From Salegentibacter sp. R32 (lineage in GTDB: Bacteria; Bacteroidota; Bacteroidia; Flavobacteriales; Flavobacteriaceae), in assembly GCF_008692195.1 (NCBI RefSeq), contig NZ_RXOM01000010.1, positions 44,361 through 108,360 on the forward strand: 64,000 bases of DNA. Reading direction: 5' to 3'. A program made the position numbers and the translations under genes. Numbering within the stretch: the first letter of the stretch is position 1; every line of letters starts with the position of its first letter. Of this stretch, positions 54,629 to 62,463 are shown piece after piece. Under the pieces are notes generated by a model. The model did no database searches and had not been told where the DNA came from. It saw nothing but the letters and a program-made list of their open reading frames with translations.

Positions 54629-55459
54629 TTACTGCTTAATTTCTTCTTTAAGATCTTTGTGTTTAGCAATAGTAGTAGAATTTTTCTTCATTCGTAAATT
54701 CAAGAATTCCACTAATAATGAAAATGCAATTGCAAAATAAAGATACCCCTTTGGGATGGCCCCAATTTCCTGATTAAATACAACCGCTTCAGATAGGTGG
54801 GCAGCTTCAGTAATGAGCATAAATCCAATTAAAATTAAAAAGGAAAGCGCCAACAATTGCATCGAAGGATGTTCGTGAATAAATTCCCGTATTTTATTGG
54901 CAAACACCATCATGATCAAAATGGAAATTACCACGGCAATAATCATTAAAATTAAAGCATCTTGTGGTTTAGAGCCAATTCCGTTGGTCATTCCCACGGC
55001 TGTTAAAATAGAATCTATCGAAAAAATAAAATCAATAACAATTATTTGAACAATAGCTTTAGATAAAGAATTAATCGCTTTTTTCTTGGCATTTTCTTCT
55101 TCCTCTTGCGGTCTGTCTATTTTTTCGTGAATTTCACTCGTACTTTTATATAACAAAAATAAACCTCCGGCAAACAAAATAATCGCTTGGCCGCTTATTC
55201 CAAAACTAATCCAAGATGTTTCAACGTGGTAAAAAGCCTCTTTCAATCCAACGAGGTACGAAACCAGAAACAGCAGAATAATTCGCTGTACCATCGCTAA
55301 TAAAAGTCCTAAATTGGTCGCTTTTTTCTGTTGCGCTTTAGGCAGTTTATTAGCCGTAATTGAGATAAAGACAATATTGTCTATCCCTAACACAATTTCC
55401 AGAAAGGTTAGCGTAAGTAGAGCTACCCAAGCATCTGGAGAAGAAAATATTTCAAACAT
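54629..55459 (-). CDS. TerC family integral membrane protein
   Basis: The 276-residue protein has about seven membrane helices and the TerC signature LTFLEIVLGIDNIVFISI near the N-terminus and IVIDFIFSIDSILTAVGMTNG in the middle, each with a conserved Asp in the membrane. TerC/Alx proteins export metal ions, notably manganese, and take part in metal loading of exported proteins; the old name refers to tellurium resistance. It overlaps the upstream lipoprotein gene by one base (ATGA-type junction) and so is translated with it. Confidence 0.9.
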   Translation of the reverse strand: MFEIFSSPDAWVALLTLTFLEIVLGIDNIVFISITANKLPKAQQKKATNLGLLLAMVQRIILLFLVSYLVGLKEAFYHVETSWISFGISGQAIILFAGGLFLLYKSTSEIHEKIDRPQEEEENAKKKAINSLSKAIVQIIVIDFIFSIDSILTAVGMTNGIGSKPQDALILMIIAVVISILIMMVFANKIREFIHEHPSMQLLALSFLILIGFMLITEAAHLSEAVVFNQEIGAIPKGYLYFAIAFSLLVEFLNLRMKKNSTTIAKHKDLKEEIKQ

Positions 55460-55830
55460 TAATCAATTTTTTTAGCAGTCCCTTTTTTCTTTTTATCCTT
55501 TCCAACCACCGAATATTCAAACGTATAAGTATCTCCCTTTGTGGTCAGGATTTTCATATGTAATGGTTTTTCTTCAGTCATATTTTTAGGATTTATATTC
55601 TTTAAAATATATTCACAATCATTAATCCAACGTATCGTGGAAGAATCTACTTTATTATTAAAATAATCAATCTCAATTGAATCATTTCGCACAAAAGTAG
55701 TTTTTACCATTTCACCATTCAGGTAAGTTTCAAACTCAAAGGTTCCTGTTCTAAATTTTTCACATTTTCGTTCAGGCTGAAAACAACTTGCTAAAGATAA
55801 TAGGAGGAAAGCAACCGACAATTTTTTCAT
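55459..55830 (-). CDS. Small lipoprotein of unknown function (often mislabelled topoisomerase IV)
   Basis: The 123-residue protein has a lipoprotein signal ending LLSLASC (cysteine 16). A compact beta-rich domain with KFRTGTFEFETYLNGEMVKTTFVRND, DSSTIRWINDCEYIL and TKGDTYTFEYSVVG follows. It resembles lipocalin-like or NTF2-like small lipoproteins of Flavobacteriia, some of which have inherited the label DNA topoisomerase IV in databases, presumably from neighbouring genes; no topoisomerase motif is present. Its stop overlaps the terC start, hinting at a link to metal export. Confidence 0.75.
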   Translation of the reverse strand: MKKLSVAFLLLSLASCFQPERKCEKFRTGTFEFETYLNGEMVKTTFVRNDSIEIDYFNNKVDSSTIRWINDCEYILKNINPKNMTEEKPLHMKILTTKGDTYTFEYSVVGKDKKKKGTAKKID

Positions 55831-55865
55831 ATAATTTTTTTCTTCCTCAAAAATAACTATTGAAG

Positions 55866-56294
55866 TTAATTCTCGAAAGCATCAAAAGAACCATCTTCAT
55901 AAAAAATAACAATTTTATGAATCTTCTTTTTTCCGGAGGGAGGAATTATTTTTTCGGGAATCGGTTTTTCTTCATTTGAAGTAGAAGAAAAAAAAGTAGT
56001 CTGTGTAGATTTTTGGTTGGAAGTATTTTCTGGCTTTTCAGAAATTGGAGTAGAGGCTTGCGCTTCACTTTTTGGAAATATTCCTTTTCCATTTAAAAGC
56101 CAATGAAGTTCAACTTCCGGAAAATTTTCAATGATTTTCATCACAAAATCCAGACTGGGTTTATTTCTCCCAGATAAAATATGAGAGATAGAAGAGCGGC
56201 CTACATTTATTTTATCGGCAAAAGCAGCAGCAGATAAATCGTAAAAGTCCATTACTTTTTCCAATCGTTTAGAGAATTCTTTGCTGTTTACCAT
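55866..56294 (-). CDS. XRE-family helix-turn-helix transcriptional regulator
   Basis: The 142-residue protein has an N-terminal Cro/CI-type helix-turn-helix (residues about 7-65): FSKRLEKVMDFYDLSAAAFADKINVGRSSISHILSGRNKPSLDF in outline, followed by HWLLNGKGIFP. A Ser/Thr/Pro/Glu-rich linker and a short C-terminal motif IHKIVIFYEDGSFDAFEN close it. It diverges from an M14 peptidase gene, and palindromic TTTAC-N4-GTAAA sites overlap the -7 boxes of both promoters. Autoregulation and control of the peptidase gene are therefore likely, though binding is not shown. Confidence 0.88.
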   Translation of the reverse strand: MVNSKEFSKRLEKVMDFYDLSAAAFADKINVGRSSISHILSGRNKPSLDFVMKIIENFPEVELHWLLNGKGIFPKSEAQASTPISEKPENTSNQKSTQTTFFSSTSNEEKPIPEKIIPPSGKKKIHKIVIFYEDGSFDAFEN

Positions 56295-56322
56295 TGTGAA
56301 TTATTTTGATTCAAATCATTTG

Positions 56323-56334
56323 TTACAAATGTAA
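56323..56334. promoter_or_regulatory. Operator-like palindrome over the XRE regulator promoter
   Basis: TTAC-AAAT-GTAA overlaps the minus-strand -7 box at 56326-56333. It shares half-sites with the two sites upstream of the peptidase gene. Confidence 0.5.
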
Positions 56335-56356
56335 ATAAGTAATAGTTAATAAGCAA
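56326..56356 (-). promoter_or_regulatory. Promoter of the XRE regulator gene
   Basis: On the minus strand TTG (56354-56356), 20 bases, then TACATTTG (56326-56333): a perfect match to the Bacteroidota consensus, 31 bases before the ATG. Confidence 0.65.
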
Positions 56357-56533
56357 ATTCAATTAATCGAAGTAGTTTTATATATAAACTTATAATTTAA
56401 ATAAGTAGATATAAGTTTCTAAAAATAAATAATTTAATGTTTAAATAATAAAATATTGGAGTTTTTCCTATAGTTGGATAAAAGTGAAAGAGTCTTGTGT
56501 TTACAATATTGAATTATGAATGAAATTTTATTG

Positions 56534-56547
56534 TTTACAATTGTAAA
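56534..56547. promoter_or_regulatory. Operator-like palindrome upstream of the M14 peptidase gene, site 1
   Basis: TTTAC-AATT-GTAAA is a perfect palindrome. It is centred 24 bases upstream of site 2, so dimers could bind on about the same face of the helix. Confidence 0.55.
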
Positions 56548-56567
56548 ATATAGAATGTTTACTTTTG
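56541..56567 (+). promoter_or_regulatory. Promoter of the M14 peptidase gene
   Basis: TTG at 56541-56543, 16 bases, then TACTTTTG at 56560-56567. The -7 box ends only 6 bases before the ATG at 56574, so the mRNA is likely leaderless or nearly so. Confidence 0.55.
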
Positions 56568-56572
56568 TAAAC
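56557..56572. promoter_or_regulatory. Operator-like palindrome over the M14 peptidase promoter, site 2
   Basis: GTTTAC-TTTT-GTAAAC overlaps the -7 box completely. A bound repressor would block RNA polymerase. Confidence 0.55.
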
Positions 56573-56573
56573 T

Positions 56574-57731
56574 ATGGAAGCAAAGTATTTATTAGAGAAC
56601 TATACCGGATTTAAAGTTGAAGAGATTACAGGACGTTACCTTTCCTATCCTAACATTGTAACTTACCTTAAAAATCTTCCCACTTACATGCGATTCACTA
56701 CAGAAGGAACTTCTGTTTTAGGAGAAGATATCTATTCAATTGAATTTGGAAATGGTCCAAAAAAGATATTCATGTGGTCACAGATGCATGGCAACGAATC
56801 GACTACTACAAAAGCTGTTTTAGATTTATTGGAATTTATTGTTACCGACCAAAATGATGATTTTAAAAACTCGGTGATGGAATTATGTACCATAAAAATA
56901 ATTCCGGTATTAAATCCTGACGGACTTAAAAATTATACTCGCGTAAATGCTAAGGAAGTCGATTTAAATAGAGATGCTTCAGAGTTAACCCAGCCCGAAA
57001 GCAAAATCTTGCGAAAAGTTTTTGATGATTTTGAACCGGAATATGGATTTAACCTTCACGACCAGCGAACTATTTTTAGTGCCGGAAAACAAAATAAGCC
57101 GGCAACGGTTTCTTTTTTAGCTCCAGCCTATAATGAAGCCAGGGAAGTAAATGAAACTCGTAAAAAAGCCATACAAGTGATCGTAGGGATGAATGAGTAT
57201 TTACAGATGGTTATTCCCAATCAAGTTGGAAGATATGACGATAGTTTCAATATAAATTGTGTAGGAGATTATTTTCAAAGTAGGGGAGCAAGTACCATTT
57301 TATTTGAGGCCGGGCATTTTCCTGAGGATTATAACCGGGAAGAAACCCGAAAATATATTTTCTTAGCTTTGTATTCAGCATTAACAGAAATTATTTCTTC
57401 CGACTATCGAAATAAAGAGATAAAAGCTTATGAAGAAATTCCTGAAAATGAAAAGCTGTATTACGATATAATTATTAAAAATACAGAAGTAAATGGAACG
57501 ATAAAAGACATTGCTATACAGTATGAAGAGAGTTTACGAAGTAATCGATTGCACTGGCTTCCTAAGGTTCAAGGAGTTGGAGATTTTAAGGATTTCTTTG
57601 CTCATAAAACGGTAAATGCTAAAAATAAGGTTTTACGAATAAATGGTGTTAAAAACTTCGAAAACGAAACTTATATTGAAGAAATCAGCTTAAATAATGA
57701 GATTTTTTCAATAAAATTAACAAATTCTTAA
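56574..57731 (+). CDS. M14 family zinc carboxypeptidase
   Basis: The 385-residue protein has the zinc ligands H72 and E75 in MHGNES and H162 in NLHDQR, substrate-binding R133 in DLNRDA, and the catalytic glutamate E245 in ILFEAGHFPED. This is the full M14 active site. NPDG (114-117) is a family hallmark. No signal peptide is visible, so it is probably cytoplasmic and acts on peptides or on modified amino acids. Its promoter is overlapped by palindromes shared with the divergent XRE regulator gene, which suggests control by that protein. An Lrp-type gene follows. Confidence 0.87.
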   Translation: MEAKYLLENYTGFKVEEITGRYLSYPNIVTYLKNLPTYMRFTTEGTSVLGEDIYSIEFGNGPKKIFMWSQMHGNESTTTKAVLDLLEFIVTDQNDDFKNSVMELCTIKIIPVLNPDGLKNYTRVNAKEVDLNRDASELTQPESKILRKVFDDFEPEYGFNLHDQRTIFSAGKQNKPATVSFLAPAYNEAREVNETRKKAIQVIVGMNEYLQMVIPNQVGRYDDSFNINCVGDYFQSRGASTILFEAGHFPEDYNREETRKYIFLALYSALTEIISSDYRNKEIKAYEEIPENEKLYYDIIIKNTEVNGTIKDIAIQYEESLRSNRLHWLPKVQGVGDFKDFFAHKTVNAKNKVLRINGVKNFENETYIEEISLNNEIFSIKLTNS

Positions 57732-57763
57732 ACCCGAAATTGGGTTTGTGAATAATTTTGTTT

Positions 57764-57771
57764 TACTTTTG
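57764..57771 (+). promoter_or_regulatory. Promoter -7 box of the Lrp-type gene
   Basis: TACTTTTG matches TAnnTTTG, 36 bases before the ATG. TTG at 57746-57748 gives a short spacing of 15 bases. A small hairpin (AACCC/GGGTT) just upstream may end the peptidase transcript. Confidence 0.45.
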
Positions 57772-57807
57772 TCGTTTGAATTAGACGAATTACAATAAAA
57801 TTTCAAA

Positions 57808-58287
57808 ATGGCAAGATTTAGATTAGACGAAGTAGATCATCAGATTCTGGATATCTTGATAGATAATACCAGAACTCCTTTTACAGATATTGCAAAAAAA
57901 TTGAGCATATCTGCTGGGACAGTACACGTAAGAGTTAAAAAAATGGAGGAAGCAGGAATTATCATCGGTTCTTCATTAACCTTAGACTATAAAAAACTAG
58001 GGTATGCTTTTATTGCTTATGTAGGTGTGTATTTAAACAAAACCTCACAAACAAAATTTGTGTTGGAACGAATTAATGAAATACCTTATATTACCGTAGC
58101 ACACGTAACTACCGGTAAATTTAATGTGTTCTGTAAAGTTAGGGCAAGAAATACAGAACATGCAAAACAGGTGATTTTTCAATTAGATGATATCGAAGGT
58201 GTTTACCGAACAGAAACGATGATTTCTATGGAAGAAAGCTTAAACGATAAAAAACGTTTAATGCATTCTATCTTTAACGAGATGTAA
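57808..58287 (+). CDS. Lrp/AsnC family transcriptional regulator
   Basis: The 159-residue protein has an N-terminal winged helix (about 5-60: LDEVDHQILDILIDNTRTPFTDIAKKL in outline, then SAGTVHVRVKKMEEAGII) and a C-terminal RAM effector domain (about 70-150, with AYVGVYLNKTS and VAHVTTGKFNVFCKVRA). Lrp-type regulators form octamers or dimers and respond to amino acids. The length is standard. It has its own promoter box and a shared bidirectional terminator with yebC. Its ligand is not deducible; it may respond to amino-acid supply like many paralogues. Confidence 0.92.
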   Translation: MARFRLDEVDHQILDILIDNTRTPFTDIAKKLSISAGTVHVRVKKMEEAGIIIGSSLTLDYKKLGYAFIAYVGVYLNKTSQTKFVLERINEIPYITVAHVTTGKFNVFCKVRARNTEHAKQVIFQLDDIEGVYRTETMISMEESLNDKKRLMHSIFNEM

Positions 58288-58306
58288 TCAAGAATTTAAT
58301 TAGTAT

Positions 58307-58342
58307 AAAAAAAAGGAGCTAAATATTTTTAGCTCCTTTTTT
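58307..58342. terminator. Bidirectional terminator between the Lrp-type gene and yebC
   Basis: GGAGCTAAA and TTTAGCTCC pair around TATT, with A and T runs on the two sides. Confidence 0.88.
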
Positions 58343-58360
58343 ATTTGTCTTAATACTATT

Positions 58361-59074
58361 CTATTCCTCTTCCATGGTGTGAAAAACATTTTGAACATCG
58401 TCATCTTCCTCAATCTTTTCGATGAGTTTTTCTACTTCTTCCTTTTGCTCTTCCTCAAGTTTTTTGGTAGTGGTAGGGATTCTATCAAAACCTGATGAAA
58501 GGATTTCTATATTTCTATCTTCCAGTTCTTTTTGAATAGCGCCGAAACTTTCAAAAGGAGCGTAAATATGAATGCCGTCTTCATCTTCAAAAACTTCTTC
58601 GGCACCAAAATCGATGAATTCCAACTCTAATTCTTCAGGATCAATTCCTTCTGAATTTATTCTGAAATTACAAGTATGGTCAAACATAAATTCTACGGAG
58701 CCGGAAGTTCCTAAGTTTCCGTTGCATTTATTAAAATAAGAGCGAATATTGGCAACAGTTCTGGTATTATTATCGGTGGCTGTTTCTACTAGAATAGCAA
58801 TTCCGTGAGGAGCATAACCTTCAAAAAGTACTTCTTTATAATCACCCTGATTTTTATCACTGGCTCTTTTAATGGCACGTTCAATATTGTCTTTAGGCAT
58901 GTTTACAGACTTGGCATTCTGTATAACTGCTCTTAAACGTGCATTGGCATCAGGATCGGGACCGCCTTCTTTAACGGCCATTACTATATCTTTACCTATT
59001 CTTGTAAAGGCTTTGGACATAGCTGCCCACCTTTTCATTTTTCGTGCTTTGCGGAATTCAAAAGCTCTTCCCAT
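58361..59074 (-). CDS. YebC/PmpR family protein
   Basis: The 237-residue protein begins MGRAFEFRKARKMKRWAAMSK and has PKDNIERAIKRASDKN and YEGYAP-like (VLFEGYAPHGIAILVE) segments that define the family. The first motif differs slightly from the AGHSKW form of E. coli YebC, as is common in Bacteroidota. Members act as DNA-binding regulators or, as shown for relatives, help ribosomes through proline-rich stretches. It is alone on the minus strand between the Lrp-type gene and the pterin dehydratase gene. Confidence 0.92.
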   Translation of the reverse strand: MGRAFEFRKARKMKRWAAMSKAFTRIGKDIVMAVKEGGPDPDANARLRAVIQNAKSVNMPKDNIERAIKRASDKNQGDYKEVLFEGYAPHGIAILVETATDNNTRTVANIRSYFNKCNGNLGTSGSVEFMFDHTCNFRINSEGIDPEELELEFIDFGAEEVFEDEDGIHIYAPFESFGAIQKELEDRNIEILSSGFDRIPTTTKKLEEEQKEEVEKLIEKIEEDDDVQNVFHTMEEE

Positions 59075-59144
59075 TTTAAAAAGTTTAAATGAATGGGCGC
59101 AAATTTAATAAAAACTTTCAGTAGAGGAGTGATTTCAACGAAAA

Positions 59145-59432
59145 TTAGTCAGCTTCAATAATATTTTCAATAGTTTCAGCCATTTTGAAGTCTTTTTCAG
59201 TAACGCCGCCGGCATCGTGGGTAGAAAGTGTAATACTTAAAGTGTTGTAAACATTAGTCCACTCCGGGTGATGTTGTTGCGCTTCGGCTTCAAAAGCAAT
59301 TCGAGTCATAATGCTGAAGGTTTCTTTAAAATCTTCAAATTCGAATTTGGTCTGGATGGAATTTTCGTGATATTCCCAACCTTCTAGCTTTTCAAGTTTT
59401 TTGTTGATTTCGGCTTCGCTTAATTTTTCCAT
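59145..59432 (-). CDS. 4a-hydroxytetrahydrobiopterin dehydratase
   Basis: The 95-residue protein has the pterin-carbinolamine dehydratase signature: EAEAQQHHPEWTNVY followed by LSITLSTHDAGGVTEKDF. This matches the family's catalytic histidine cluster and the downstream His and Asp. It regenerates the pterin cofactor of phenylalanine hydroxylase. No hydroxylase gene is in the window. The length is typical (about 95-105). It lies 77 bases before the reductase-like gene's stop, in the same direction, and may be transcribed with it. Confidence 0.92.
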   Translation of the reverse strand: MEKLSEAEINKKLEKLEGWEYHENSIQTKFEFEDFKETFSIMTRIAFEAEAQQHHPEWTNVYNTLSITLSTHDAGGVTEKDFKMAETIENIIEAD

Positions 59433-59509
59433 AACTTTTGTTTTTGCTGAAGTTATAAAAATTACGCTTGATTTTTTCTGAATAATTTAAATTTAGTACA
59501 AGCTTAACA

Positions 59510-60334
59510 TCAGCTAATTAAAGAATCTTTTACCACATCTTGAATAGTGATCTGAAGGTTTTTAGGCAGTAAATTATCTTTGGGTAACAACGCTAAAAAA
59601 CGATCTTCATTAGAATCGTAAACACTTTTAAATAGTGGATTTTCCAGCTGAAGCTCTTTACAAATATCGTGAATCAAATCGCTGTGATGTACTAAGTTCG
59701 TACTTCCTAAATGAAAAACTCCTTCCAATTCCCGATTAATAATGTAATGCAATTGCTGAGTAAATTTTACAATACTGGTTGCGTTGGTGACTACATTTGG
59801 AAAAACTTCAATAGCTTCATGTAAATCGTGCAGTATTTTTAATTCTTCCACCCGTGGAGATTTCGCTCCGTAAACCATCGGTAATCGGGCAATTACATAT
59901 TTTTCATTCGGTAACCGTAAAAGAGCATTTTCAATTTTAATTTTGAATTTCCCGTAAACGCTTAACGATAGTGTTTTGTCGTATTCGTATGAAGGATAAT
60001 TAGTAAAAGCGTCAAAAACATTGGCCGATGAAAGAAATATTAATTTAGAATCGTGTGTGAGAATATAATTAATAGCTTCAAAATGAGCGTAAACCTGCGC
60101 TTCAAATTCACCACGCATCGCAGAAATAATCAAATCGGGTTTTAAGCTTTTCAATAAAATTTCTAAAGATTCGGTTTCTGAATCCCATTGATGGAACTTT
60201 CGGTTTTTATCGTAAAAGTTATTACTGGTTCGGTAAGTGGCGTGCACATTAAAATAGGGCAGGAGCTCTTTGTAGAGGGCATTTCCTAAAAAGCCACTTC
60301 CTCCTAAAATTAATATTTTCTTTGAATTGTTGAT
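59510..60334 (-). CDS. NAD(P)-dependent sugar-nucleotide reductase-like (RmlD/SDR) protein without a standard start codon
   Basis: The frame encodes an extended short-chain dehydrogenase. A Rossmann motif ILILGGSGFLGNALYKEL is followed by ISAMRGEF, FLSSANVFD, the Y-x3-K-like YEYDKTLSLSVYGKFK region and GVFHLGSTNLVHHSDL. The first standard start in frame is GTG at 60247, which would remove the whole Rossmann motif. Upstream, between the in-frame TAA at 60353-60355 and the motif, there is no ATG, GTG or TTG. The 5' end given here is the ATC at 60334, one of few candidates (ATC, ATA at 60316, ATT at 60310). It uses an uncommon start, or the start was lost by mutation. The gcvT terminator lies just upstream. 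Confidence 0.6.
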   Translation of the reverse strand: MNNSKKILILGGSGFLGNALYKELLPYFNVHATYRTSNNFYDKNRKFHQWDSETESLEILLKSLKPDLIISAMRGEFEAQVYAHFEAINYILTHDSKLIFLSSANVFDAFTNYPSYEYDKTLSLSVYGKFKIKIENALLRLPNEKYVIARLPMVYGAKSPRVEELKILHDLHEAIEVFPNVVTNATSIVKFTQQLHYIINRELEGVFHLGSTNLVHHSDLIHDICKELQLENPLFKSVYDSNEDRFLALLPKDNLLPKNLQITIQDVVKDSLIS

Positions 60335-60362
60335 AAACTTGTAGGGTTTGTTTTATAAACGG

Positions 60363-60417
60363 TAAAAAAAGAAAAACTAGTGCCAAAAACAATTAAAATG
60401 CTTTCAACACTAGTTAA
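60363..60417 (-). terminator. Probable terminator of gcvT
   Basis: AACTAGTG (60375-60382) and CACTAGTT (60408-60415) pair around a 25-base loop, and on the minus strand a T-rich run follows. The long loop lowers confidence. Confidence 0.5.
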
Positions 60418-60434
60418 AATTTATTTTGAAGAAT

Positions 60435-61520
60435 TTATCCTTTCTTGTAAAAAGGTGGTTTAACTACTTTCGCTGGAATCGATTTTTTCCTAATCTGAAT
60501 AAAAATTTCGGTTTCCGGTTTGCTGAATTCAGTTTTCACATAACCCATTCCAATTGCTTTTCCGGTAGAAGGCGATTGCGTTCCTGAAGTGACTATACCA
60601 ATTTCGTTTCCTTCGGCATCGGCAATTACGTAATCTTTTCTAGGGATACCACGTTCAGTTAATTCAAAACCAACCAATTTACGTTTTGGTCCGTCTTCTT
60701 TTTCCTTTTTCAAGTTTTCAGAATTAATGAAGTCTTTAGTGAATTTAGTAATCCAACCCAATCCGGCTTCAATAGGAGAAGTGGTATCGTCAATATCATT
60801 TCCATACAAGCAGAATCCCATTTCTAGACGTAGCGTATCACGAGCCGCGAGTCCGATTGGTTTAATACCAAAATCTGCACCGGCTTCCAGTACTTTATTC
60901 CATACCTGTTCTGCAAATTCATTTTTCACATAAATTTCAAAACCGCCACTTCCGGTATAACCCGTTGCAGAAATAATGGTATGCGCTGCACCGGCAAAAT
61001 CTCCAATTTTAAAATTATAGAATTTAATTTCAGCTAAATCTATATCGGTTAAAGTTTGCATTGCTTCTACAGCTTTTGGACCTTGAATGGCCAACAAAGA
61101 ATAATCGTCTGAGACATCTTTTAAATCGGCGCCCATCGTATTGTGTTCAGAAATCCAATTCCAATCTTTATCGATATTCGAAGCATTTACCACCAATAAG
61201 TATTTTTCTTCATTCATTCGGTAGATAATCAAATCATCTACAATTCCGCCATCAGCGTTAGGCATACACGTGTATTGTGCTTTTCCATCGACTAATTTTG
61301 AAGCATCGTTGGAAGATATTTTCTGGATAAGCTCTAAAGCTTCCGGCCCGGAAATTAAAAATTCCCCCATATGCGAAACATCAAAAACACCTAGTTTTTC
61401 ACGCACGGTTTCGTGTTCAACATTTACTCCTTCGTAAGAAACCGGCATATTATAACCTGCAAAAGGAACCATTTTTGCGTTAAGTTCTTCGTGTATATGT
61501 GTAAGTTGCGTATTCTTCAT
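60435..61520 (-). CDS. gcvT: Aminomethyltransferase (glycine cleavage T protein)
   Basis: The 361-residue protein has the GcvT folate-binding pattern: [75 protein letters not shown] ([15 protein letters not shown]) and the C-terminal [21 protein letters not shown]. It transfers the one-carbon unit from the lipoyl H protein to tetrahydrofolate during glycine breakdown. Length is standard (about 360). The gcvH and gcvP genes are not in the window. Serine and glycine metabolism elsewhere in the window (serA, serC) is related. Confidence 0.95.
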   Translation of the reverse strand: MKNTQLTHIHEELNAKMVPFAGYNMPVSYEGVNVEHETVREKLGVFDVSHMGEFLISGPEALELIQKISSNDASKLVDGKAQYTCMPNADGGIVDDLIIYRMNEEKYLLVVNASNIDKDWNWISEHNTMGADLKDVSDDYSLLAIQGPKAVEAMQTLTDIDLAEIKFYNFKIGDFAGAAHTIISATGYTGSGGFEIYVKNEFAEQVWNKVLEAGADFGIKPIGLAARDTLRLEMGFCLYGNDIDDTTSPIEAGLGWITKFTKDFINSENLKKEKEDGPKRKLVGFELTERGIPRKDYVIADAEGNEIGIVTSGTQSPSTGKAIGMGYVKTEFSKPETEIFIQIRKKSIPAKVVKPPFYKKG

Positions 61521-61707
61521 AACCGCTTATTTTGATTTTCCGCAAAATTATCAAAAAATAAAGAGTAGCGGTAAGAAGTTTTAAAATAAAATTGAATAAT
61601 CAATGATTTTATTAAGGATTTTTAAAGAATAAAATAGTTTAAGTTCTTATTTCTATTTAGTTTGCTATAATCATTTTGACTATTCTTAATGAATATGAAC
61701 ATAGAAA

Positions 61708-62337
61708 TTAATTTTTCTTTTTTTGTCCAAAAAACCTCACTACACTTCCTTTACCTTGGTGATATATTCCTTCGTTAAGTTCTATTACTTTTTCTTCTAG
61801 TTCCAGAATTTTATAATTTCCAAAATCTTCACTAATTTCTTGGGTTGAAAATAGACTTTCTATATCTGAAGGTCCACCTACTTTTGGGTTTTCTGACCTA
61901 TATTTTAAATGATTTTTCCCAAATGCTTCAAAAATGATATACCCATCTTTTTTGAGTAATCTATCAAGTAAATGATGATAAGAATATTTTATTGCTGATG
62001 GAAAATGAGCATATACAAGTACAATAGCGTCAAATTGTTCTGGTTGGTAATCTAAATCTGGCAATTCTCCCACTTGATAATCAATATTCACGTCACATTT
62101 TTCTGCTAATTGAAGGGCTTTCTTTTTACCTTCATTGCTTATATCAAAAGCAGATACATCCCAACCCAATTTAGAAGCATAAATCGCATTTCTCCCTTCA
62201 CCTTCGGCAGGGAAAAGAATATTACCTGTTTTTAAGCGTTCTATTTTTTCTTTAAAATATTCATTAGGGTTTAAACCAAAAGCATAGGCTTCTTCGCTAT
62301 ATCTGTTATCCCATTTTTGTACCCATTGTTTATCCAT
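61708..62337 (-). CDS. Class I SAM-dependent methyltransferase
   Basis: From the ATG at 62337 the protein has 209 residues. The SAM-binding motif I region reads [28 protein letters not shown] (given in outline), with acidic residue in AFDIS, then [12 protein letters not shown]. Motif [17 protein letters not shown] is the usual post-motif strand. It resembles TehB/thiopurine-type methyltransferases, in which a GEGRN replaces the classical GxGxG. An upstream in-frame ATG at 62370 adds eleven residues not seen in the family. The substrate is unknown. It stands alone between gcvT and thrC. Confidence 0.83.
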   Translation of the reverse strand: MDKQWVQKWDNRYSEEAYAFGLNPNEYFKEKIERLKTGNILFPAEGEGRNAIYASKLGWDVSAFDISNEGKKKALQLAEKCDVNIDYQVGELPDLDYQPEQFDAIVLVYAHFPSAIKYSYHHLLDRLLKKDGYIIFEAFGKNHLKYRSENPKVGGPSDIESLFSTQEISEDFGNYKILELEEKVIELNEGIYHQGKGSVVRFFGQKKKN

Positions 62338-62463
62338 CTGTATTTTTTTAATGTTGAAATTGAAAAGCAATTTACCAAAAATTATTTTAATTTAGATTTA
62401 ATATAAATAATTTTTTATTTACTTAATACAGATTTTTCAATTATTGATTTGTAAGATATTATA

